From Diphasiastrum complanatum (Eukaryota; Streptophyta; Lycopodiopsida; Lycopodiales; Lycopodiaceae): a DNA stretch of 64,000 nt. A model generated the notes under the pieces. That model was not told the origin of the DNA. It saw only the letters and a list, made by a program, of their open reading frames with translations, and did no database searches. Location: positions 20,481,798 through 20,545,797 of the forward strand of contig CM055113.1 of assembly GCA_029204225.1 (NCBI GenBank). Reading direction: 5' to 3'. How positions within the stretch are numbered: position 1 is the stretch's first letter; each line of letters starts with the position of its first letter. Positions 54,051-64,000 of this stretch are shown piece by piece. The position numbers and the translations under genes were made by a program.

Positions 54051-55079
54051 TATTGGATTTTAATCTTTCTTCTACTCATCCTAACTGCCCTCTTCCTAAA
54101 TAAATCACTCTCAAAAAAGTCTGCATTTTTTAACTGTTTATCACAACAGTCTGCATTTTTACTCACAAACTTCAACAGCCGAAAAAGACAAAAAACTCGA
54201 CAAAGACTTCTACTTTACTTTCTAATCATTTTAAGAAGGATTTTGCGAAAAACACGACATAGCATTCACTCAAAATTTTGAGCCACTTCGGACACTTCCA
54301 AAAATGCAACATTTCTTTTATAAAATATGACACTCAGATGATTTACACTGGATTTCAAGTACAGACTGTTACGTCTTCACGCTCCAATAATACCTAATCT
54401 AGTTGACCAGTTAAATAGTTGTTAACGATCTTGTAATTATAAGGTTAGAATAGAACAAGATCATCCAGCTGCTATATAAAAAAATGAGCGTTGTAGATGA
54501 AACATATATATATATATGACTAGTAATTGATACAAGATTGATTCAAAGTCTAAACGACAAAGATCAAACGACCAACATTGGCCTTCATAGTATCTGACTC
54601 CACAAAGTTAGAAAATATAGAGAGAGAATAAATATTTAGAACTATAGCAACTGTTTCGATTCTGTAAGTAGGATCACGAGCTTATCAGTTCAATTGTATT
54701 GTGATCTGATCGTTGTTATTGCAACATTAATATACAGATTCGCTAATGTTCTATCTCATTGCATTCCGTTGAATGTTAATTGACCCACTCTTCTTCCGCA
54801 AGTAACATAAACGAAGAAATGTATGACTATCTTTGAAGCCTAATCATTCCTAAATTTTTTTATATCAGAATATCAATATCAGATAATTGCATGACTGTCT
54901 CACACGCCTGATTGTTTTTTGCAATCTCTCTTTATGGTAGTACACTGATACTCTTAATCAACACAATCAAAACAGCTCTATTCCAAGTAATCCAGATCCT
55001 TATCATCAATTTCATTGTTTCCTTGGTTGGGACGACGGCCTTCATTTCCGCTGAGGCCCAAACCTTGTTACTCCCAACA
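54051..55079 (+). repeat. 3' LTR of the plus-strand copia (1029 bp)
   Basis: Starts TATTGGATTTT (a TG to TA change from the expected TGTTGG) after the polypurine tract and ends CTCCCAACA. A TATA-like TATATAAAAAAAT lies near 54473. Its last ~235 bases match 50748-51000. Confidence 0.85.
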
Positions 55080-57164
55080 TATCCAACTAGTATAGCTAGG
55101 ATGTATTATCTCCCATTACCAAATAAATCACTACTCTGCATTTATCTATACAACGGGGAAAACAGCCGATCAAAAGATTACTTGGAACAACTACAAAAGG
55201 GAACTCTGTTTACGCATAAACTGAAGGTGTTAGGGGCTCGAAAAGCTAGAATGTATGCAAAGCTTACTATCCAAAATAGGTGTGATAGATGAAATTGGAG
55301 CCTCTTTTGTAACCTTGAGTGTGAATTTTTGTACAGGATGCACAAACGATGTTGTAAGCATTGGAGAAATCCTGCTTATTCTGAAGAAAAGTCCCTATCA
55401 ATGCTGGCTGGCCAAACCTGTTCGTCGAACACAAAAGAATCTGGAATTAACAGTAGATGATATTTCTGGTAGTACAGCAGTCGCCAGTAGCATTGATCAT
55501 TCCTGATTATAGAGTACTTAAATGCCTACATGCAGCACTTTAAGCTGTGAATTTGGACGATTGAATTTTTCAAAGCAAGCTTACAAGGAATAACATCCAT
55601 CATTTCTGCTCACTTTATTTTACAGATAAGTGCAAGTTTCCCACCTATTTGAAAACATCCAAAGAAACGGTCTATGTTCACAAAACATTCTACAGGAAAT
55701 GCAGATTGAAAATAACAACAAAATATATATATATAATGCAAACAATTTGAAAATTTTAACAGAGCTGAAAGCTTAAATAAAGGAGGAATGTTCAGCACAA
55801 AAGCAAAGACAAAACATCCTTAGCATCCAACGTAATAGATAAAGGGCCCATATAACATGCCCAAGTAGTAATAGCCTACAACACATTACACATTGATATA
55901 TACCTTGCATTCTGGCAGATCTTCCATGGTAGAAGGCATTTGAAGGCTAAGTGTTGTCACCAAAGTGTCCAATTGCCATCTCTGCCTGGCACCACTTGAG
56001 TGGTCTTATTCCACATTGAGGAGTGATAGCTCAAAAATGTTGGTGAGCATATCAGAAGCCTTCGGTATCATAACTTTTCTTTATAAACAGCACAAAAAGT
56101 CCCGCAAAATAATCAAGAGACTGACATCTCTCAACTCCGAAGAGCCACTCTGGCACATCTCAATAAGTGAAATGTAATAATATGAAACCCAAAATGAAGC
56201 AAGACTTTAAAGCAAAAATAATCAAAATCAAGTTCAACTCTGAAGTGCCATTCCAGAATTAAAGAGCAACAAGTGAACTTGCTCAAAGAGGAAATTTAAG
56301 CTTAATTGCAATATAGGAAAAAGTAACACAAAATCACCATAAACCAAAGCAATACAACTTGGAAAATGATCATGCTACACAATACAATGCACCCACAACA
56401 GGGGAGAAACAATTGAAGTCTCCTCGAGCATTGAAAAAGTCTGCAATCTTGAATTCTTATGGGATTCATTCATGCAGACTGGGCACTCTCTGCAATGTCA
56501 TCCCTACCAAAGCAATAAGCCATAGCAGGCAATAAAACTTTATTAAATGGCGACTATGTACTTGCAACTAGCCAGAACAATGAATATATTATTTTGTTAA
56601 TTAATGTGTATTTCTGTCCATGCAGAATTAACAGGACATACTTGTATGCCTCATGCTTTTGTTGGTGTGATCGTACATTGTTCAACTTTCCAACCAGCTA
56701 TATTTCCAATTTTTATGATGATCATTGTGTTATCTTACTTGTTTCCTGTCCCTTGAGTTGATTCATCATCTATCAAGAACACTTTTTCCACATCAAAACC
56801 CCCAGCATAGTTACTGCTTGACGGGCTCAACTACATATCCTGGTTATATAAAACAAAGGGGTGATCCCAAGTGCATTGGACAGTGTATTGTCGATAAGGA
56901 TGACCCCATACTGACAAACTGAGAAGAATCCTTGCACAACTGACGGATGAAAAGAAGTTCGACTCTTGATTAGGTCCTGATTCCATGACCATGATCTACT
57001 TAACCAAACCCATTTCCCCATGTGCACCTGTTTTCCAAAACAAAGGCCTGCATCGATACATCCCCGAAATTTTAAAACTGAAGACTTGCCATTAGTGATT
57101 TTGCGGCAGTTGATTGCACGGCGTAGCAGCTTAATAAAACATCTCCCAGTAGCTTCAGATCAGC
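55080..57164. other. Stretch downstream of the CCCH gene; no gene recognised
   Basis: Open frames at 55255-55506 and 54912-55292 have no known domain. The nearest part (about 56.4-57.16 kb) may be the 3' UTR of the CCCH gene on the minus strand, but no end could be defined. Confidence 0.45.
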
Positions 57165-59602
57165 TCAATCTGTGCAGTGTAAGGCGTTTTGACAATATAC
57201 AAAGGCCGGCTTGATCAATCTCTCAATGTCTTCAAGGGAACCATTTGGGTGATTAAAGCATAGTTCTTCCCTTGTCATAGGTGCAATACTTTTATCACCA
57301 ATATGGATATTTTCTGCATCGTGTGAGATACCAGATAGGCTAATGAAATCAAGGCACTCACTATCTGGAGGAAGGTCACTATCTGCTAGCATACTGCCAT
57401 TCATAACAGAAGTTCCTTGAAGATGAGGCTCTTGCAAAGCCAACCCAGTATATGAAAAATATCTTCTTTTGGGCTTTGCACCAATCTTTTGCCCTTGTTG
57501 TAAGTCCGCTGCTTTTTCTTTTTTCTTGGGATGATGAAACTTGCATTTGGTTCTATCAGGGCAGTTTCCTGTCTCTGAATACACCAAGCACACATATGTG
57601 TGCTTTTTGTTGCACTGCAATATTCCGTATAAAATATGAAGGTGAGAAAGAACCTGAATAATCATCAATAGAAAGGACAAGAAGCACATAATACAAAGAT
57701 AAACATCAAATCGTTCAGGTTTTCTCCTTTACCGAATTGGAAACACCTAGAATCCCTTAGCATCTCATGATACTCATTGAAACGTTTTGAAAAGCTGTGC
57801 TCTTTCCTAGGTACCCAGTCCCAAAGTGCACCTCAAGTCAAAGAAATAGGACAGCCATATACAGCAGCCCTACAGCCATATGAATGTAAACAATACCTTG
57901 TCTCCATCAATGCAGTAGCCCTTGAGGAAGCCATCACATATGGGTGCCTTTGGATTCACATTGACATGTCTGTACGGACAGCACTCATTTGTGCAGAGAC
58001 CTGCAAAAGTCAAAATTTGAAAAAAAGAACCCTAAACATGTTAAGCAAAAAAAGAGCAAAACATCACTAGACAGCATCTCTATTACTTTGCCAGGCTTAA
58101 GTTTCAGACCTTGAAGGAAAAAGGAGCAGTCTGGCATTCGCTCAGGAATAACCTGCAAGATTACCATGAGAATACCTCTGAGTACAAGTTCCCTGAAAAA
58201 GGGTGCACCATTCTTCATAAGGTGACATGAGCACATACGTCTGGCAGAGTCATATAAATAATGAGTTGCTGTATAATAGAGATGCTTTGTCTCAACCGAC
58301 AACTAGTGAGGTTAGGGTATTCAAACTAAAAACGCACTTCAATTAGCTATAACCAACTCCTATCCTGTTGTAGCCAGAGGAGCCATTGTGGCAACCCCAG
58401 CATAGAAAGGTCAAAGGAGGTGCGGCAACACTACATGGTCATAGAAGAAACCCACATGATTTTACCATGTCGTGAAGTAAAAAAATGGGCTTATGTAAGA
58501 AATTTGCAACAGGAAGATACTCACCAGTAAAAAGCTTCAAACTGGCAATTTTTACCTCACAAATAAAAATGAACTTAACAGTAACATCCACGTGAGCTTA
58601 GCAGCAGATGAAGAAGATTTACCATATGAATCAAAGACATCACATTCAATAGATCACTGATGGACAGATGCATTCTCTAAAGAATCTACAATCAATTATG
58701 ACAGAAAACGTGTTCAATGGCAGATGACAGGCTGGCTCACAGTAGTGCATTCAAACTTCCAGCACTTGAGCAGAAACCCTCCTTCCAAATAGAAAATATT
58801 ATGAATTTGATTCGTGTACTTTGTCATACCTTGTGGGTCAAAAGACAACTTGTGTTCGTGCAGGTTCCATTCAAAAACTTTGTGCAAACAGCAACTTTCT
58901 CTGGATCATGAATGTAAGGGCATCTCCCGCCTCCCTTATTGCACTTCCCAAATCGTGTAAAGAATTGACAATACTGCTGCTTTTTTAATGCTCGAGATCT
59001 TACAATATGCAGACTCCATCTTACCTTTTCATTAGCCAGAGCACGAATTGATGTTTTTGGATCCCTGATAAGTTGGTTTCCATTTCCTACTCTCACATAA
59101 CTGACAAACAAAAGAAGATTAAACAAATCACCATTTGAATGTTTTCCTGCAAGAGCGATTAAGTACAATTGTCCAGACTCCACAAAAAGCAGCAATGGCT
59201 AGATAAAAAGTTGTGGCACAAACAGTCAAGTGAACAAATCTTGTATGCACATGACATTGAACATGAGCAGAATTGACAAAAGAAGACTGAATATACTCAC
59301 AGAGCTCCACCAATCGACGCCCTTCGTGGAGTGAGAAGCAGAGAAGTATCAACGCTTTCACAAGGGATTGCAGTGCTAGCATCACTTGACAGCTCTTGTG
59401 GTTCTACATTTATACAGCTTCAACGGCGTTACACTCCACAGGGGTATCAAACATAAATAGTCATATCAAAATCACACCAAAATTCAGTTAAACATTTAAT
59501 TAAAAATTAGTTGCAGTGCATTAGTACCAGGCAAACGTTGTAATGTCCTTTTTGTAGGATCCATACAGTAGCGAACCAAACCCACCAGCACAATCCGTTT
59601 TC
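57165..59602 (-). CDS. CCCH zinc-finger protein with five tandem fingers (C3H7 / ZC3H3-like), 5' end unresolved
   Basis: Nuclear RNA-binding protein family: ZC3H3 acts in mRNA polyadenylation and export in animals, and the plant members are less studied. Exons on the minus strand: 59602-59528, 59403-59301, 59100-58830, 58152-58110, 58000-57897, 57614-57165, joining in phase to 347 codons plus stop. Landmarks: YVRVGNGNQLIRD and EKVRWSLH, then fingers CQFFTRFGKC-x6-C-x3-H, CTKFLNGTC-x4-C-x3-H, CSFFLQGLC-x4-C-x3-H, CDGFLKGYC-x5-C-x3-H and CLVYSETGNC-x5-C-x3-H. These are joined by THKVIPERMPDC, the linker of this family. The C-terminus has ECLDFISLSGI, also found in plant relatives. All five fingers are intact. 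The two most upstream exons are less certain, and the first exon was not found. Confidence 0.88.
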
Positions 59603-60981
59603 CTGCAATCAACCTTTTAGAACACAATCCCCTTGGAAGAAGAAAGCATGGTTAAACTTCAATATAGCAGATCTGTAAAGTACATTTATACATATTAAAC
59701 AGACCACAATGAGCACCCGAATAGCACCTACAGCAAATGTAACAAGAATAGCATTTGATTATGTGCAGAATCAAAGCTCTAAGTAGTCTTGGACTTGGAA
59801 TAGCAATGAGGATGTAGCAGCTATAGCTAGTAAGGTTGTGGGGGTGACAAACTTAAGAAATCGTTCAAGGACAAAAAGGGAACCTTCCAGCAAGATCAAG
59901 CAATCCCAACAATGCAGCAGATTTGACTAATCCAGCAGCAGTTCCAGCATTAGGTACATAAAAGGAGCAGTTGCAAAAAAAATCAAGCACTTATATGGAG
60001 CATCCAATGAATTAGTATTAATATGGAGCTTCTTCCTCACTGTCATCATTAGTTTTGCTGTCACTCATGACGGAAATTCATTGATGAACTGCCTAAATAA
60101 AATGATTGCACTGGATTCATATCAATGCAATCACAACACTTAATTGACCCTCTTCAAACTTTTTTGCTGAATATTTTCCATTCATCTTCTTCAACAGCTT
60201 TTACAAAGTTTTAATCTTTGAATCTTCTTGACAGGTGGAAGAAAATATATAAAAAAAAATGCTAAAATTCATTATGAGGCATCGTATCTGTGTTTGTACA
60301 TCATTTTACTATCCCAAGGTTCTCTCATCACTTACTGAGGATGATTAAGTGCAACTTATCCATGTATAATTTAGGTGTTCATATATGATTGAGCTTCTGG
60401 AATCTTCAGTGGAAGGACCAAATCGGTCAGCTTTTGATTGGTGCTAGTGTGAATGGTAGTCACAAGCACTCCTGCTAGCCTGCCACACATCTATTGGGAA
60501 ATATAGTAGTTCACCTATTCCACTTGAATGTTCCTATCCTTTCCTTATTAGTGCCTTTTAATATAGTCAAGACTTTATGATACAAATCATCCTGACAAAT
60601 ATAATATTTTCTAACCTGCAAAAAAGAAACCTTGCAAAGAGCTGGACCAAATGCCCATTGGGTCCTTCAATTGGTGGCTCAATGGCTCATCTTACAACCT
60701 CTTATCCTAACACCAAACTGTCAACACCAATTTCAAGTCATGAAATCATATTTTCTTACAGCATATCACCCCTTTATTAGGTACCAGAAGGATTTATCAG
60801 TAGACCATGCAGCCTCCTGTCTTATCCTACACGAGGAAAGTAGCAAAATTAACCACCAAGGAGTGTCCCATCTTCTTTCAAGGCAGCATCTTACCCTTAA
60901 TCCTAAAGCCAAAGGCAACTTGTCGAAGAAATAAGGAAATCTCCAAGTCGTTTTCTAGCAGTTTAACAAAATATTAACTAA
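59603..60981. other. Upstream of the CCCH gene; first exon(s) not identified
   Basis: Should contain the 5' end of the CCCH gene on the minus strand, but no conserved block or clear start was seen. Plus-strand frames at 60577-60934 have no recognisable domain. Confidence 0.4.
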
Positions 60982-61175
60982 ATGATGTCATTTACTCATA
61001 TAAGAAAAATGCTTCTAACAATTGACATACATTGGGCACTGTGGGGGAGCAGACCATGGGGTCAATGGGAGTGCAGCACGTGGGGGAGAACCACATGGGG
61101 GCAGGTACAGCGGCACATGGAGGGATCATCAACAACTGCACATGGGCGAACAGGCTGTGGTGTTAAATAGGCACT

Positions 61176-61194
61176 CACAATGCCATTGTGAGAG
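61176..61194. repeat. 19-bp perfect palindrome
   Basis: ctcacaatg-c-cattgtgag, followed at once by a second cattgtgag-like word (gcattgtgagatgcat). It lies about 110 bases upstream of the ORF starting at 61303 and could be a protein-binding site or a transposon sub-terminal repeat. Position is accurate to a few bases. Confidence 0.6.
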
Positions 61195-61302
61195 GCATTG
61201 TGAGATGCATTTTCAGAGGCTGTGAGAGAGCTAGTGAGAGCCAGTGACAAGTTGTGAGGCCCAGTTTGAGAACCAGGGTGCCGTGAGAGAAAGTCGATCG
61301 AG

Positions 61303-61557
61303 ATGGCGGAGCGCATACCACCAAAGCCTGAGGGCGAAGCGAGGAGGAAGCTCAAAGAAGATGTCCGAAGGCACAATGAAAGGCATCGGAAGCAAGAGGC
61401 AGACATTGCAGAGATGCTGCGACAAGCTAGGCAGAGAAATCCGGAGCTGGAGCCCCCTGCCCCCGCTGTCGAGGTGGATTTGGATGAGCAAATTGGAATG
61501 AACTACACGACGACAGCTCATCATGGTCAGGGAAAGGGCAGCCATCCGTCGGGCTAA
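61303..61557 (+). CDS. Hypothetical charged ORF, 84 aa, possibly transposon-derived
   Basis: Not recognised with certainty. The ATG sits in a favourable context (gagATGGCGG). The product is basic/acidic and helical (EGEARRKLKEDVRRHNERHRKQ), followed by VEVDLDEQIGMNYTT. A shift near 61540 would join it to a further charged stretch (EAEREQQNNALDQ). Charged linkers of this kind occur in hAT-type DUF659 proteins, and a DUF659 fragment lies nearby on the opposite strand, so a broken element of that family is one option. Confidence 0.3.
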   Translation: MAERIPPKPEGEARRKLKEDVRRHNERHRKQEADIAEMLRQARQRNPELEPPAPAVEVDLDEQIGMNYTTTAHHGQGKGSHPSG

Positions 61558-61639
61558 CTAGGAGGCAGAGCGAGAGCAACAGAACAATGCACTTGACCAG
61601 GGTGAGGAGTCAGTGGAGGATTCGTAGGAATAGATAAGG

Positions 61640-62200
61640 TCCAACCATATGTGGCGGACTATTGGCCGTATGTGATTTTCGGTAGTAAATGAGGCGGCAT
61701 TTAGTGGCGAGATACGTAATGTTATTTTGATACATCTCTTGAATTAATATACAGTGTGCTTTTTGTGCAACGCGTGCTTGGTGTAATGCAATGTAATGTA
61801 TGTGTTTATGAAATGCTATCAAGGGGGGTCAAAAGTAGTGATTGCTCTTTTGATAATGGCTTGGAGTGCATGTGCTACCAGTTTGTTGTGACATCAATGA
61901 TCAACTTGTAGGTGCATTTCTGTGAAGTGCATCTGCTATCAATCTTTGCAGTTGAAATTAATTGAAAATACGATTCACGCACGCCCATACAATCTGAGAT
62001 AAAATTGAAAACAAAGCATCACATTTACAAATCGACGCATACACAATGTGCATCAAATAAAGTACGTCCAACATTGGATATAATGTATAAAATGGTCTGA
62101 ATATAATGTTCGACCATGTGGCCGCCAAACATGGAACATGATATCAAACTGCTAAAAATAAGATAACAGAGTCACAATCAATGCTCTGGCTCTGACTCAG
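61640..62200. other. AT-rich stretch, no gene recognised
   Basis: Lies beyond the apparent end of the minus-strand transposase tail. It may hold its 3' UTR and terminal repeat, but no border was found. Confidence 0.4.
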
Positions 62201-62207
62201 ATGAATG

Positions 62208-62545
62208 CTACGGAGACAACTCAGGGCCCCGAGCTGACTCTCGCAGCCGATATCTATGCCTGTCTGAAACTGGCATGGGCTGTGTATCCGAGGAGGACTC
62301 GTCATCCACATCCTCCCAATCTGCCTCCGCATCAGCCCCCAAGCAAGCCAAACCAACTAGACCTACTCCAGCTAAATGTGATAGTGCACCTCTAGCTGCA
62401 CCCGAAGCCCTGCCAGGTCGTCCTCTCTTCCCTGGCTGTTTTCGAGCTCTGCCTTTCTTGTTCGGTGCACCCTTGGGCATTCCTGGTCTCTTGCGGATAG
62501 GGGAGCTGTCAATGCCTCATCAACCCCATGCAAATCACCTGGCTG
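62208..62545 (-). pseudogene. Basic AT-hook-like and acidic tail, probably the end of the hAT-type gene
   Basis: The minus-strand frame carries IRKRPGMPKGAPNKKGRA and KQPGKRGRPGRA (an AT-hook/NLS-like GRP core), then an acidic patch WEDVDDESSSD before the stop. It lies in the same direction as the DUF659 fragment, downstream of a Pro-rich region. Upstream stops separate the parts, so this is either a separate exon or a decayed gene end. Confidence 0.45.
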
Positions 62546-62599
62546 GCTAGGCTAGGCCCAGGCTGAGGCCGGCTGGGAAGCCAAAGAGGGGTATCCCTG

Positions 62600-63000
62600 T
62601 GCAGCTGAGAGAGGAGGATGAGCCCGTAGAGTGTGTGCCCATGGGGCTGCTGCAGGTGGAGGAACTGGCTGTGGAGGGGCCGTCCCTGCAGGAGGCAAGT
62701 ACAGCAGCGATATCTATTGAAAGGGGCGTTGTGGTGGCCGATACTGGTACATCCTGGGTGCTGCCAAAGGAGGAGCCAATGGAGTGGGTGCTGCCAAAGG
62801 AGGAGGATGTGAAGTGGGTGCCACTGTGGATGTGGAACCTGGTGTTGCAGAAGTGTACGACAATGGAGGGGCTGCAGGCCTCAATGGCATCGGTGGCACT
62901 GGAGGTGTTGTGCGGCGCATATAAACCCTCTGAGGAACCGGAGGAGCTGCAGGCACCTCATGTAGCTACTCTGGCTGAGACTCTATGTAGGGCATGCTAG
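62600..63000 (-). pseudogene. Proline-rich region between transposase core and tail
   Basis: The minus-strand frame 62956-62714 is dominated by Pro, Ala and Arg (APPVPQRVYMRRTTPPVPP). Such low-complexity linkers occur in element proteins but are not diagnostic. The plus-strand frame opposite is its mirror, rich in Glu. Confidence 0.35.
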
Positions 63001-63310
63001 CTCCTCCATGAGTCTGATAGGATCCAAAACCAATCGAGGGGTCCACACTTGGACTGGTGTATGAGCTCATGGACCGGATTGGACAGTTTCTGCAGTTGCC
63101 CATCTTGCTGCCAGAGTAGTAAGCAATATATTAATGTAATTGGTCTTTATCTTTTCAATGATTGCTAGTTTGTTTTTCTATTGATGTTACATTTTTCCGT
63201 AATTTGCTTCGATCAAGTGCCTGAACCCTAAACCACATGCCTCTCACATGCAGGATGACCGAGCTGAAGTTCATCTGGGAGACGCGGTGGAACTACTTCC
63301 ACAGGAGTAT

Positions 63311-64000
63311 TCACAGCGTTGCGCACATATTGCATCCCCTCTTCCTCTCTCCGACACAGATCGCAGACAGGGAGCTCGAGGCGAATTGGCTTGAGTACAT
63401 CCACAGAGTAGGCCCAGCTGTCACAATGTAGAGTGGTCGAAGGAGTCCTGACAATGTCTGCGCATCCCTCCAGAACTGGTCTCCCCTCACCATGGAAGAA
63501 AAGTGCTCCCCATCCTCTGTGCACTGAAACGTACTGGCACGCCAAAGATCACTAGCAACCATCTGGAGAAGCTGTGCCCTGCACCTGATCAGACGGTCGA
63601 TGACCACCAAGTTGAAAGCAAAGCGTGTGCGGGCTGGCTTATGGAGGTCCAAATGGCTGAACACCCGCAACATGGCAAGAACACGCCTCTTCCTGGTGAC
63701 AAAAGTCACCAGGAAGAGGGCCTCCCAAACGATGGCTCTAACCCAGGGAAGTGCACCTATGTCCCCCATCAAAAGGTCTATGTCGTGCGCTGCACAGGGG
63801 GTATGAACGATGTGAGGGAACTCGGCCTCTAGCAGGACACCCATCTGAACGCAGTTGGTGGCATTGTCCGTCACCATCGTAACGACATGTTGGGGGCCTA
63901 TGGACAGGATGGAAGACCTAATGACATCAAACATGAACTCTGCAGATATGACTCTCCCCCCCCTGCTGCAATCCACAGCCCTCAAAAATTGTGTGCCCAT
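63311..64000 (-). pseudogene. hAT-type transposase fragment with DUF659 domain, cut by the window edge
   Basis: The minus-strand frame shows the DUF659 signature FMFDVIRSSILSIGPQHVV, MVTDNATNCVQMG, HTPCAAHDIDLLMGDIG and KPARTRFAFNLVVIDRL, which forms part of the RNase H-like core of many plant hAT proteins. The frame is open to the right end, so the N-terminal part (usually a BED zinc finger) lies outside. After RPLYIV, near 63430, the expected RW motif and C-terminal dimerisation domain are not seen, so the copy is probably truncated or shifted. Confidence 0.8.

Larger units (their letters stand above)
50748..55079 (+). mobile_element. Ty1/copia element, plus strand, internally deleted
   Basis: Order: truncated 5' LTR (50748-51000), primer site TGGTATCAGAA at 51004-51014, gag, protease, remnant of the integrase end, reverse transcriptase, RNase H, polypurine tract (aagagggaa, 54042-54050), full 3' LTR (54051-55079). 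The two LTRs match from ttatatcagaatat to the shared end ttactcccaaca. Missing: the first ~780 bp of the 5' LTR, the integrase core and the YVDD part of reverse transcriptase. Several stops occur. Confidence 0.9.

Noticed and set aside
55255-55506. 83-codon plus-strand ORF next to the copia LTR
   Set aside because: Ends normally but has no recognisable domain, no conserved neighbour and no splice context; not enough support.
59880-59990. Hydrophobic minus-strand peptide (YVPNAGTAAGLVKSAALLGLLD) as first exon of the CCCH gene
   Set aside because: No match to the family, no clear ATG or matching splice phase; left unassigned.
62599-63000. 133-codon plus-strand ORF rich in Glu and Val
   Set aside because: Mirror of the minus-strand Pro/Ala-rich frame; composition follows from the opposite strand.

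Overview
The window is nuclear DNA of a land plant. It carries two intron-rich plant-type aldehyde dehydrogenase family 3 genes with canonical GT-AG introns, a five-finger CCCH zinc-finger gene of the plant C3H7/ZC3H3 kind, Ty1/copia and Ty3/gypsy retrotransposons primed by initiator-Met tRNA, a hAT/DUF659 transposase fragment, and long TC/AC microsatellites. There are no bacterial-type operons. The species cannot be fixed from sequence alone; large introns and dense LTR debris fit a large, repeat-rich genome such as a fern or gymnosperm (inference).

Layout. 1-2047 is the 5' flank of ALDH3 copy A, with repeat debris and a promoter-like block holding a TGACGTCA site and two CACGTG boxes. Copy A (+) runs 2048-10722 in ten exons. 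About 11.1-12.2 kb and 20.2-20.99 kb are inverted homologous flanks. Between them lies a spacer with a copia gag/PBS remnant and compound TC/AC arrays. A degenerate gypsy element (20993-27503) with two LTRs sits in the right flank. Copy B (-) runs 35346-27925 and mirrors copy A exon for exon. Together these form a large inverted duplication, with arms of roughly 1.7-12.2 kb and 20.2-35.5 kb.

From 36 to 55 kb the window is almost entirely repeats. It holds a tRNA-derived SINE-like head, a long CT tract, three minus-strand copia elements with internal losses and insertions, a non-coding LTR element (48.29-50.75 kb), and a plus-strand copia (50.75-55.08 kb) that has lost its integrase core and the YVDD motif of reverse transcriptase. 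The CCCH gene occupies 57.2-59.6 kb on the minus strand, with its 5' end unresolved. A hAT/DUF659 transposase fragment on the minus strand fills 62.2 kb to the right edge.

The most interesting unit is the ALDH3 pair. All ten exons match in length from the shared start codon onward. Copy B has a 63-residue in-frame N-terminal leader that looks like a plastid transit peptide. In copy A the homologous DNA is still present, but it is broken by a net 5-base loss and two adjacent stop codons just upstream of the start. The proximal upstream DNA also differs: copy A has bZIP/ABRE-like sites, copy B an expanded 64-bp tandem repeat. The simplest reading is an inverted gene duplication followed by a split in predicted cell compartment and possibly in expression.
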